Part shown: one piece after another, positions 1-8,599 of the stretch | Numbering within the stretch: the first letter of the stretch is position 1 | Layout: each line of letters starts with the position of its first letter | Source: Peronospora farinosa | Lineage: Eukaryota; Oomycota; Peronosporomycetes; Peronosporales; Peronosporaceae | Reading direction: 5' to 3' | NCBI GenBank assembly: GCA_947646735.1 | Contig: CANTFK010000006.1 | Span: 59,808-123,807 of the forward strand | Length of the DNA: 64,000 bases | Program-made: the position numbers and the translations under genes | Notes under the pieces: model-generated | What the model saw: only the letters and a program-made list of their open reading frames with translations | What the model was told of the DNA's origin: nothing | Databases searched by the model: none

Positions 1-225
1 TTGGCATGTTCCACTCAAATGGTTTCTGACTCATAATTTCCTATTGCAAAAAGCAAAAGAGGCGCTGCGTCATATGCTGCAGCTTGAGTCGTAACCGGCA
101 ACGCGTACACTGAGTCTTCTTTCTTGCATTGTGCTCCTCTTTGTTGTCTCGATGCAGCCACAAAGCATTTGTCGAGCTTAGTATTATCCGTACTTTTACC
201 GGAAAAAGTAGCTACCAAAGTGGCG

Positions 226-441
226 TTAATCTATGCCGAGTCTCTTCAAATAGGCATCGTTATGCATCAGTGACGCATTGTGTATAATAAAAGCCGTGGA
301 TACTAAGTCTACAAGCGTCATTTGCTGCGGAAGAGAGCGCATCAATCTCTTTGCCAACGTCTTGTCGATACTAAAGACGTTTACGATAGCGTCATATATT
401 TGCTCTGGTGTTAAGACCTTGCCATTTCGAATGCCAGACAC
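226..441 (-). CDS. Hypothetical small ORF, possibly a decayed effector C-terminus
   Basis: A 71-codon minus-strand ORF whose sequence looks helical and ends in a Leu-rich 'YLKRLGID' tail. Oomycete RxLR effectors of the WY-fold class often end in a similar short Leu-rich helix, which is the only reason for the suggestion. No signal peptide, RxLR or EER motif can be read upstream, where the frame is interrupted. Treat it as an unrecognised ORF, possibly a fragment of an effector pseudogene. No function is assigned. Confidence 0.2.
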   Translation of the reverse strand: MSGIRNGKVLTPEQIYDAIVNVFSIDKTLAKRLMRSLPQQMTLVDLVSTAFIIHNASLMHNDAYLKRLGID

Positions 442-1334
442 GAACTCCGATGATTAGCTGCAGTCTTCTCTGGCAGATCTTAGAGGGTCCAACGGATCTG
501 CAAGGCAAGTTTTAATCATCTGGGGTGAAGCCGTGAATCACGCTCGATGCCTCATTAGCGCTATGATGACCGAAAAGATGCGTGCTCAGACAGCCTCGAC
601 CCGACAAGCAACCAGAATTGGTATTGTATGGAGCTCTTAGGGAAGGTCGGACCAACATAAACATCATTGTGAACGACATATGCAAGTTCAGCGCAGACGT
701 CAAAACGATCGAATGACGAAGAAGTAAATACATTGAGTTGCCGCCTACTTTTCTCTCCGAGCTTCCATGCTCACTTAAAGTGCAATGATTTGTGCTTACG
801 TATTGTCGTTAAGTACTTAAGGTGATAGATGCGCCTTGGCGCCGCTGGCAAAACGGGTGACATGTACGTGATTGATCGTCCGTATACGTAGATAGAGCTG
901 TCCTTTCGGCTACCAGACCCGAGTGTAAACATCAAAGAAGTCAAATGAACACTCGATAAGAACGCATTTGTCGTGTTGTGCTTGTGCTAACAACTGCTGT
1001 GCACCATCACGTTGCCACAATGACGCAGTGTGTGGTGATTCTCGCAGGCGGTGCCAATTTACGCGGTGATAATGATCTAAAAGTGTGTGTTGCGCTGCTG
1101 GTAAAATGTTAATGAACTGTGAGCTCTTGCTTCCCCGTGACTTGTATACACCGCAGAACCGTACGTTGCTACTACTAGGTAGTAATCTCAGCTGACTTGA
1201 GGTAATGCTAATGTATGCAAGCGGTCTGCAACGGAATCATGTACGTTTGCTACCTCAGTACGAAGGAAACGCGTATCTTTACCGCCACGCGAAACACACC
1301 AAACTCTTATTGCTTCTGCTGGGTGGATCAGCTT
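442..1334. other. Gene-free stretch
   Basis: Only short overlapping ORFs without recognisable domains are present. Homology with the other arm of the inverted duplication stops near 1335, so this is unique flank relative to 53.9 kb onward. No RNA gene or repeat was recognised. Confidence 0.4.
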
Positions 1335-1529
1335 CACCAGTAAACGATTCGCCATCGTGTACTTTATACGCATCCAGCCACAGTGCATGAAAGGCGAGAT
1401 TATCTTACGGCTCCATGGATTTATTTACTCAGAAAGGAAGAAAAACAAACGATCCGCGCTGCAACACACTCGTCTACCGCGTCAATGGATCCGTCCTCCT
1501 CACGATGATACTCGCTGACCCGAATCTCA

Positions 1530-2474
1530 CTATAATGCTGCATCCAAGTATGTAAGCTGCACAATCTCGCGCATATTCGACCGACCGTCGCGCTCTTCCC
1601 ATACCGTTTCAGCTCGAAAAACCCCGTCCGCTTGCACAAGACCGACGAAATGCTGCACACTGCCATTCGTCCCAAAGTAGTACTTCTTGGCAGCAACCAA
1701 CGCCCGAGCGTTTGATGCACGACGCAAATGCCGCTTGATTGTCTACAAAACACACACACAAACATGAGTCTATTGGTCGAGCTAGGAACCCCATTGAGGT
1801 CACCTCACCTGGTACAGCTCCACTGCCACAGCTTCCGTGTAGATGGTCTCAGCCGTCAAGATAAGATCAAACTGCATCTGCTCGTGTGTTTGCTGCTCCA
1901 CTTCCTCCATGTATCGAGACATGCTACTCCACGCTCCCGCATAGAAATCGGCTTTCTTGAACAACTGCTTGTCCACATTCCGCAGCACATTGGGACACGT
2001 CGTAAGTTCAAGTACCTCCTTATTATAGTCACTAAACGTGACTCTCTCTGCTCCTCGTAATAATGCGTGAATGCCTGGTAAACCATGACCACAACCCAAT
2101 TCCAATACTGTCGTAGCCATTGGAGTGTCCTCCATCTCTACAAATTTGACAAGATCCAACGCGCATTCCCAGAGCTTGAAACCGCCTTCGTACACATTCG
2201 TCTGGACGTCTGACGTGATCAAGATCGAACTGATGACGCCTGTGCGTGTCACAAAATTTGCGTCCGTCGTGTTGACGATCTGAAACGTTTGAGTTCCTAC
2301 GTGGACGGGAGAGAAGGCCATAGACGTGGCATTTGGATGATAAATAAATCTTTCACCGTTACGTAAACGTTTCGAGGGGATGGAGGGGGTAGATAGGGTT
2401 GTAGATATTGATGACGTTGTCGTCGTCGTCGTCGTCGAGTCATCCTCCAGTGCAAAATTAAACGAAAAAGTCAT
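1530..2474 (-). CDS. METTL18: Protein-histidine N-methyltransferase, METTL18/HPM1-like (copy A, two exons)
   Basis: The exons are complement(1809..2474) and complement(1530..1742), with a 66-nt intron at 1743-1808 (GTGAGG...TTTGTAG). Splicing joins ...VELYQ to TIKRHLRRAS and gives 292 residues. SAM-binding motif I, ELGCGHGLPGI, lies near residue 124. It is followed by FSDYNKEVL and by FDLILTAETIY near residue 202, the pattern of the METTL18/HPM1 family, which methylates a histidine of ribosomal protein uL3. The N-terminus is a Ser/Thr-rich low-complexity stretch. The first ATG (2474) is used; upstream in-frame codons include a TTG only. It is convergent-free and lies 99 bp from the CRN stop on the same strand. 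The other copy is at 52753-53699. Confidence 0.9.
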
Positions 2475-2573
2475 GACGAACAATGGCTGACGGATGGACG
2501 AAATGGTTCATTAAAAAACCTCAATGTTTACTTATGTAAGCTCAAGTGTAAACAACGATAAAGAGAAACGTTG

Positions 2574-4973
2574 TTACGACTGATTAAAAATAGGCAAAGG
2601 ACCCATTTCCATCACGACTACCAATTTCTTCTCATGTCCTGCAATTGGTTGGAAAATCCAATCAACACGACCATTTTGGCAGCTAATCTTGACACAGCCA
2701 ATACTTTTGTCTTCCCAGTTCAAACGAATGTCCGTCATCTTCATACAAAACACCAAAACAAGCGCCCACTTCTCCTTCCACGCAGAATTCAACCCTAAAA
2801 TGATCTCTTTCATCATTCCGATGTGCAACTTCTGGTCCCAATGCTTGCTTACGCAAAGAAAAGGTAGCATCCCATCTTCGTTCTCCATGTTTAGCACGTA
2901 CACGTTCTTATTCGTAGCTCGAATCAAGTGACCAAAGTTGCATCCACGATCACGCGTCTCGACAATAAATCGTGGCCACGTCGCATTGGGTGGAGCCAAA
3001 AAAGGAATCATCGTGTCTGGCAATGCTGTCAGATTGCTATACCCGGCAACTAACTCGGTGACACCAACACTTTTACGTGTGTCGCTCATGATCATTTTCA
3101 TCCACTTGAACTCGTTTTGAAACTCACCCAGCAGCCCATAAAAAAAGTCTTTGAACGGAATGCCTCGCACCCCATTTCTTCGCGATGCACAGAAAATCGC
3201 TTGAGCGAGCATATTCTCGAACGTTATAAAATCGCTGCTCAGAGCGTGTCTGTTATCCTGAGTTATGTGTTTCTTTCCTTTCGAGAACATACGCATGGCT
3301 GAATACTTATACTTATAATGATTGGCGTCGCCCAGACTATCTTTTCCACCAACCACCGCGAGATAGAGCAGAACGTCCTCCTCGACTTTCGGAAAACGAC
3401 AACGTGGTTCCCAGTGTACACCATCAACGTTCAACTTACCTTCTAAAAGCATCACATCAATATGCTGGTCTTCCACTAAGTTTGCAAAGTGCACATGCAT
3501 ACATTGCGTCCCCACCACACCGGCAAATTTCCTCTTTTTCGGCCGTGGCTCGGGCACGGTGCTACCGGCAATGCGAGATTCATGGTCAACGTTCGTGTAC
3601 GCTGTCGCCATTAGGTGGGCATCCTTTCCATCTTTTCTATACATGAAACCTTTTCCATTGTATGTACTGTTGCCAACGTAGTCAAATGCATTATTCAGCA
3701 AATCGCACAGGTTGACACTCTCACCCTTCATCGCAAATTCCGCCACTTTGTCCACGAAATACTTGTCAAATCTCCCCCGCGAATTTACCACAATGTCCAT
3801 GAGGAAAGGATACTGTTCTTTCATTCGTATCCAAGCAGCCTGTTTCTCTTCGTTCACCAAATCCATAGGCTGATACGGTGGCAAACGAGCAAAAAGCGTC
3901 ATCCACTTTTCCGTTTTATAATGGCTAGCCAGTTTAGTAATATTGGCATCGGTGCCCATTACAATCACGACCAAACCACACGCACGAAAGACGTTACGCT
4001 GAAACGCCACCTTGTTCCTACCTCCATACAATTCCGACATTTCATCTAGAATGAAAAATGGCACCGCATTCTTTCCCATTCTTTTACGAGCTGCAACGAC
4101 AGAGTTACGACTACACTTCTCCACATAAAGCGATGTTTCTTCCTCAAAGCAAATCATTTGTGCGGGTCGATTGTTTTTCGAGTTGCAGTGCTCCAGCAAC
4201 GCTCGAATGAATCCGTACGTCCATAAATGCTCACTCTCGTAAATTTCGGATGTAGTGTCAAGGATGTCCTCCTCAGGCTTCTTCATTGGATCATCTTTCC
4301 GCGTAAAGCTGTTGAATTCTCTCGAAAATGAGCAAAAGTTTAGATAAATTAATTGTGAACCCTCTCCAAGGCTAATTGCAGGCCAGTAAAACCACGGCCG
4401 CCGTCCCCCCAAAGCAAAGGCAAGCTGTGTTTTTCCCATACCTGATGAAGCTGCCACACATATGAACGGCATTGGATGAACTGGAAACTCGTATAAGTTA
4501 TCAATTTTGTTCAGGATCTGGTCACAGTAGTCGCCACAATTACGTCGAATACATTCTCCTCGATCACGGTAGTATTTTAATTCATTCATCCGACTCGTAT
4601 ATTTAGAATCTTTCAGTTTGATATATTCTCCCGAGCAGATCTTTACTAACACGTGAATCTCCTTCGTACGTGGAGCCGGTACAAAAACATTACAAATATC
4701 ATCTTTATCATCAATTTTTTCAAATAACAAGGCTTCCAGTGACTCAGGAACATCTCCGCTATGCACAGCAGCTACATCGGAATCATCTGTAGAAAGCCAT
4801 TTGCCGTCTCTCTTTGCCAGAAAAAACTGCAGTCGATCCCATCGGCTTGTAATCTCTTCGTATTGTTCCTCAATTGCCTGTCTCAAGTAGTACATCGACT
4901 GCGCATCGTCAATCTCGACACTAAACACGTTTCCCTTGCCAATTATCGCACAGACTATAGTAACGTGCACCAT
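2574..4973 (-). CDS. Crinkler (CRN) family effector with P-loop NTPase domain (copy A)
   Basis: A 799-residue single-exon protein. The N-terminal CRN header is recognisable: an ubiquitin-like start (MVHVTIVCAIIGKG), a variant LFLAK motif (FFLAKRDGKWL, near residue 50) and an HVLV-type element (IHVLVKI, near residue 107) that marks the end of the header in CRNs. A Walker-A-like SSGMGKTQ (near residue 176) begins an NTPase-type C-terminal region, as in many long CRNs. CRNs are translocated into host plant cells and usually act in the nucleus; no classical signal peptide is evident here. The first 388 or so residues are identical to copy B, and all substitutions lie in the C-terminal half. An oomycete-type core promoter sits 7-22 nt upstream of the ATG. 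Confidence 0.92.
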   Translation of the reverse strand: MVHVTIVCAIIGKGNVFSVEIDDAQSMYYLRQAIEEQYEEITSRWDRLQFFLAKRDGKWLSTDDSDVAAVHSGDVPESLEALLFEKIDDKDDICNVFVPAPRTKEIHVLVKICSGEYIKLKDSKYTSRMNELKYYRDRGECIRRNCGDYCDQILNKIDNLYEFPVHPMPFICVAASSGMGKTQLAFALGGRRPWFYWPAISLGEGSQLIYLNFCSFSREFNSFTRKDDPMKKPEEDILDTTSEIYESEHLWTYGFIRALLEHCNSKNNRPAQMICFEEETSLYVEKCSRNSVVAARKRMGKNAVPFFILDEMSELYGGRNKVAFQRNVFRACGLVVIVMGTDANITKLASHYKTEKWMTLFARLPPYQPMDLVNEEKQAAWIRMKEQYPFLMDIVVNSRGRFDKYFVDKVAEFAMKGESVNLCDLLNNAFDYVGNSTYNGKGFMYRKDGKDAHLMATAYTNVDHESRIAGSTVPEPRPKKRKFAGVVGTQCMHVHFANLVEDQHIDVMLLEGKLNVDGVHWEPRCRFPKVEEDVLLYLAVVGGKDSLGDANHYKYKYSAMRMFSKGKKHITQDNRHALSSDFITFENMLAQAIFCASRRNGVRGIPFKDFFYGLLGEFQNEFKWMKMIMSDTRKSVGVTELVAGYSNLTALPDTMIPFLAPPNATWPRFIVETRDRGCNFGHLIRATNKNVYVLNMENEDGMLPFLCVSKHWDQKLHIGMMKEIILGLNSAWKEKWALVLVFCMKMTDIRLNWEDKSIGCVKISCQNGRVDWIFQPIAGHEKKLVVVMEMGPLPIFNQS

Positions 4974-4979
4974 CTTGTC

Positions 4980-4995
4980 ACAATTGTCGAATGAG
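4980..4995 (-). promoter_or_regulatory. Oomycete Inr/FPR-like core promoter of CRN copy A
   Basis: On the minus strand CTCATTCGACAATTGT matches the oomycete initiator plus flanking promoter region consensus (GCTCATTYYNCAWTTTT) with about two mismatches. It is identical to the site before CRN copy B. It implies a very short 5' UTR and supports the chosen ATG. Confidence 0.6.
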
Positions 4996-5311
4996 TAAAG
5001 AGATCAATAAAGAAAAAAGTTGCTACCGTTTATTTACAATCACTTGCCATCATAACTGAAAAGTAAATTTATGGAAAGTTATCAAGAATGAAGTAACAAG
5101 ACATGGAAAGTTATCAAGAATGAAGTAACAAGACCTTTTTAAGTGATTGCAACTGATTTTGTGTATTGCCGGTATTATTTGACTATTAGTTTACCATGTA
5201 GATGTATGTGGCATTGAATTGACTGGCACGTTGCTATCACAAGAGAATGATCTAACCCCCTCTAGACGTGGAGCTCAGTATCCACCACATCAGTATCATG
5301 CGGATCCATAG

Positions 5312-5767
5312 TGTAACGGGGTGAGTCGGTTACATAATATTGACACTTATATGAAGTGTCAATAAAAATATTATTATAGCTAATAATATTTGACAATGTT
5401 ATCTTTTCTTATAATATTGTCCCTAAATCTCCTTGAAGTTGGAGATGCCCTCTAATTGGTTGATATGGGCCATCATATCAACCAACGCGCTGACCAATGA
5501 CCGATGGACGCGGGCAATGAGTGGAGGGCAAGTTGTGAACATACATAGTTGTAATTTTTATAGTTACATAGGTTATAACATATTAATTTTATTAGATAGT
5601 TAACTTTATTAAATACAGTTTTCTTTTCCTTCTCAACTAAGCGCTCGTTTAGTTGATTGACTTCCTCTGCTCACGTGTATGTGAGGTAATTGAGGCACCT
5701 GCTTTCACTGTCATCAGTGAAGGTAGACTATACTGTTATCAGTATAGTCGGAGGGTGCCCCATTACA
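5312..5767. mobile_element. Solo LTR with 5-bp target duplication
   Basis: A 456-bp unit begins TGTAACGGGG and ends CCCCATTACA, near-perfect inverted termini of LTR type. It is flanked directly by CATAG (5307-5311) and CATAG (5768-5772), a 5-bp target site duplication. No internal coding sequence belongs to it. It lies in the PR-RT linker zone of element 1, so it inserted later and was reduced to a solo LTR by LTR-LTR recombination. Confidence 0.85.
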
Positions 5768-5837
5768 CATAGTCCACCTGTTCTCGTCAATTAGACACGA
5801 GAGCATGTCTTCGACCGCCTCTATTGTATGCAGGAGC

Positions 5838-6287
5838 TCATTCTCGACCGCCTCGGCGACACTCGAAAGCCCCTGCTTGATCGAAGTGCAAATTTTTGCG
5901 GGGGCCCTGCTCGACCGCTTCGATATTAATCGGAAGCCTCTGCTTGTCCGATGTACTTGTTTGCGGAAGTCCCTGCTCGACTGCCTCGATATTGATCAGG
6001 AGCCTTTGCTCGTCTGATGTACTTTTTTGCGGGAGCACCTGCTTCACCGCCTCGATATTTTTCGAAAGAATCTGCTTAACAGATGTGTATATACGCGAAA
6101 ACCCCTGCTCGACCGCCTCGTCGTGAAAACCCCTGTTTAAACGATGTCTGTGTATGCGGGAAACCCCTTTCTGACCGCCTCGTTGTAAATTGGGATCCCC
6201 CTGTTTGACTGATGTCCGTCTATGCGGGATCCGCTGCTTGACCGCCTCGTTCTGTGACCCCATCAGTGTAATGAACATACCGCACAC
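5838..6287 (-). repeat. Tandem-repeat linker of element 1 (PR-RT spacer)
   Basis: The minus-strand frame encodes an imperfect repeat of roughly 22-28 residues with the core EAVEQGLP followed by a Ser/Thr-rich piece and KQRLP. The same type of repeat ([22 protein letters not shown]) occurs in element 2 between PR and RT, which places this sequence as a coding linker of the chromovirus polyprotein. Some units are degenerate. Confidence 0.6.
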
Positions 6288-6518
6288 AGAGGGCCATCGT
6301 TCTCTCTGTTTTGACTACTAGTCGTGGCGAGTTCGTTCACGACCCTCACCTGAGGTCAATCGGATGACGCGACCAACAAATGAGTGAACACTTCACTGAC
6401 GTCATAACCACTTCGTCGTTTGACGGACCGAGATAGCCAATCTATCTTCGGCTGATGCCGTGACAGCCACGGTATCCCAAGTATGCAATCAAATGCATAA
6501 TTCATCTCGTACACTAAG

Positions 6519-6833
6519 TTAGTCACTACTCTGGAAACTGTCGAAGGTGTACGGTAAAATCACTATTTTACGCGAAACACGTTTTCGTTGTCCATCGGCA
6601 ACTTTGACAACGATGTCACCTGTACATTCTCGAACCGTGACAGTCGACGGGAGAAGGGAGGAACAGGATGCACGAAAGAAGTTGTTGGAAGCGCCAGAAT
6701 CCAACAACGCTCGGAGCGGTCGCTTCACTCTATCAACGATGAGACTGATAATAATCAGTCTCGAGTGATCGCGTATGGTGGTGGCATCGAACTGAGTGTG
6801 AATAACTTTGGGGCTTGGAGCCCGAGCTGCCAC
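6519..6833 (-). pseudogene. Element 1 aspartic protease (PR)
   Basis: The minus-strand ORF contains RALLDSGASNNF, the retropepsin-type active-site motif (LDSGA), followed by a beta-rich stretch ending in LPYTFDSF. Element 2 has the matching LPYTFNGF. It follows the gag zinc-knuckle ORF on the same strand with a frame change. In-frame stops downstream show the polyprotein is broken. Confidence 0.75.
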
Positions 6834-7933
6834 CTGAGTACTCGGGGCTCCATTTCTGCCAGTAGGACGCCCCGCGCCTTCTGGAACCGCTCGTTACTTG
6901 GCGGAACCACTGAAGACACAGCATCTTCTCGTGAGACAGCTTTGTTCATAGTCACCGGAGCTGGTGATCGACAGACAGCCGCACGATGGCACGTCTTGCC
7001 ACAGCAAAAACACTTCATCGTGTTAGGATTGCGAATGTCGCGGCCTAATGATTTGCCGCGACTACGAGAGGACTCAATTGCATCAATTTCCATTGGTTCT
7101 GGGCCAGACGTCCGGGGATGTTGTGACGCTGCGTGCAGGAACGACGACGCGACAGTGTAATCCTCACGAAGCGCGAGGGCAAATGCCTCTTCGAAAGACT
7201 TTGGCTCAGCACGTGTGAGGTCAGTAACGCGTCATACCCTCTTGCATACCAAAAATAAAGACATGGACTTGTGAAGCCATGTCAATTGGCTGCGTGGTAA
7301 CGTACGAAGCAAGATGACGTATCTTCTGCACGTAGTCACGCATCGACAGCTTGCCCTGTCTGAGTGAGAAGAAGTCTGCAAGTAAGCAAGATTCATCTTG
7401 AAGAGGCTCAAAAGCCAGTCGTAAGTCACGCTGGATATCGTCCAGCGTAGGAAACGCCGACTCATCTACGACGACTTCCCTAGAGCCCATTCCTTGTCTT
7501 TGTCAGCAAGCCGAAATAGCAAATAATTAACCTTGGCCGTCGCAGCGTCAATTAAACTTGACTCTATCGCAATTTTCACCTCGCAAAACCAGCGATTAAG
7601 GGGGAGACGATCTGGACCATCGCCGGAGTATGTTGACGTCTCCATCTTGATAGCGCCATGTTGCGAAGTGCGAGAGGGAGTCAATACTCGCCGATTTGCT
7701 TCGACGATCTCGCGCACCATAAAGCCTTGGATGGAGGCACATTGAACATCGGACGTCGCTGTGCTCAGCAGCGACGTCACGACATTTTTACCAGACACCG
7801 CCGCGAGGCGATGTAGTGCCTGCCACTCCATCGAGGTGAGATGAGGGAATTCAGAATGCTCCAGCGAGACCGCTGGAGCTACCGAAGACTCGTCCATGTC
7901 TATCTCGAGTCTGGTCATTAGAAGGGTTACCAA
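6755..7933 (-). pseudogene. Element 1 gag (capsid and zinc knuckle)
   Basis: Three overlapping minus-strand ORFs (7466-7933, 7221-7490, 6755-7093) read as a gag protein. There is an N-terminal region with MTRLEIDMDES, a retrotransposon-gag capsid stretch (ESCLLADFFSLRQGKLSMRD), and a CCHC-like knuckle FCCGKTCHRAAVC just before PR. Frame changes between the ORFs indicate decay. It begins about 12 nt from the end of the LTR on the same strand, so this LTR is the 5' LTR of the element. Confidence 0.75.
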
Positions 7934-7944
7934 GTGCTTCCAGG

Positions 7945-8255
7945 TGTAGTGAGATAAAGACCCGTTACCGTCTTACACTTAAAGGTCGTTAAGGAAGCGC
8001 TTTAAATTAAATCGTAAATTTAACTCTATTTTGTTTGATTTTACTTCGCAGTAAGTGCGAATATGTTTCTTGGCTCATGGAACCACTCAATACGGAAATC
8101 AATTTGCTATTGGCTACTTATTGGGTATGGCACCCCAATAATGAACCAATAATAAAATGACGCGCAGTATCAGCTAATCGGATACCACCCTATGCATACT
8201 TATGTAATTATGTATATTTCTATAACTACTTGTGTTATAGGTTGCCCATTATTTA
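7945..8255 (-). mobile_element. Element 1 5' LTR (inverted segment)
   Basis: The reverse complement of this stretch aligns with 13093-13411 over about 310 bp. Shared blocks include TTATTATTGGTTCATTATT, ACATATTC(G/A)CACTTACTGCGAA and GTGTAAGACGGTAAC. It reads TAATGGGCAACC at one end and CTACA at the other. By eye the two LTRs differ at roughly 15% of positions, so the insertion is old. Confidence 0.8.
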
Positions 8256-8337
8256 GTTTTTTAGACCTAACGGGCTTTCAGCCTAACTTATCTTCATCTG
8301 ACTAAAGAGCTGTGTAGCTCCGCTACAAAATTTTTTG

Positions 8338-8578
8338 TATACATTTTACGCACAAATTGAGCTTTGTAATGACCTCTTCATCTGAAAGTGCAAAGTTCGT
8401 CTGTGTGAGCTCCTGCAAAAACTGAAATACACGCATCTCCAAAGGACCTACTAGCCCTTTTGCACTTACTATCACTGACTCACGGTGCGAGCGTGGTACC
8501 GTAAACTGAAACGGATACGATTCCATAGACTCCATATTGTTGTTTTTCCTTTCCACTGTTAAACTATTGCGGATCTCG
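8338..8578 (-). pseudogene. Fragment of a DCAF1 5' exon (copy)
   Basis: This stretch is about 85-88% identical by eye to 49785-49990, which lies between DCAF1 and CRN copy B. It encodes MESMESYPFQF, SHRESVIV and LSDEEVITKLN, matching the candidate first exon of DCAF1 (MESMESSPLRS, SHRESVIV, LSDDEVITKLN). It is much more diverged than the CRN/METTL18 arms. It is bounded by the element 1 LTR and by the inversion breakpoint, and no other part of DCAF1 accompanies it. Confidence 0.75.
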
Positions 8579-8599
8579 ATCAGATGCTCAAGACGCAAG

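Larger units (their letters stand above)
1335..5218 (-). repeat. Inverted duplication, arm A (METTL18 + CRN)
   Basis: This segment is the reverse complement of about 50007-53905. Homology runs from downstream of METTL18 (shared 'ATGGCGAATCGTTTAC' near 1350 and 53870) to the shared sequence upstream of CRN that ends 'GGCATTGAATT' at 5218. It includes two coding genes, their intron and the intergenic spacers. The two METTL18 proteins differ at two residues, and the CRNs at nine residues plus one 2-residue length change. The arms lie about 45 kb apart in opposite orientation. Confidence 0.93.
5219..8590. other. Secondary inversion inside arm A
   Basis: Arm A homology to arm B stops abruptly at 5218. 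The sequence that should come next, homologous to 49785-49990, is found at about 8338-8578 in the wrong orientation. Reversing about 5219-8590 restores host colinearity. It also restores element 1 to a continuous LTR-gag-PR-linker-RT-RH-IN-chromodomain-LTR order on the plus strand. One breakpoint is therefore in host DNA upstream of CRN and the other is inside element 1, between PR and RT. Confidence 0.75.

Noticed and set aside
1335..5218. Arm A as a simple assembly error (haplotype copy placed in inverse orientation)
   Set aside because: Not excluded, but arm A has its own substitutions, an old retroelement insertion, a secondary inversion and a diverged DCAF1 fragment, which fits a real duplication better. 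Kept as an alternative.
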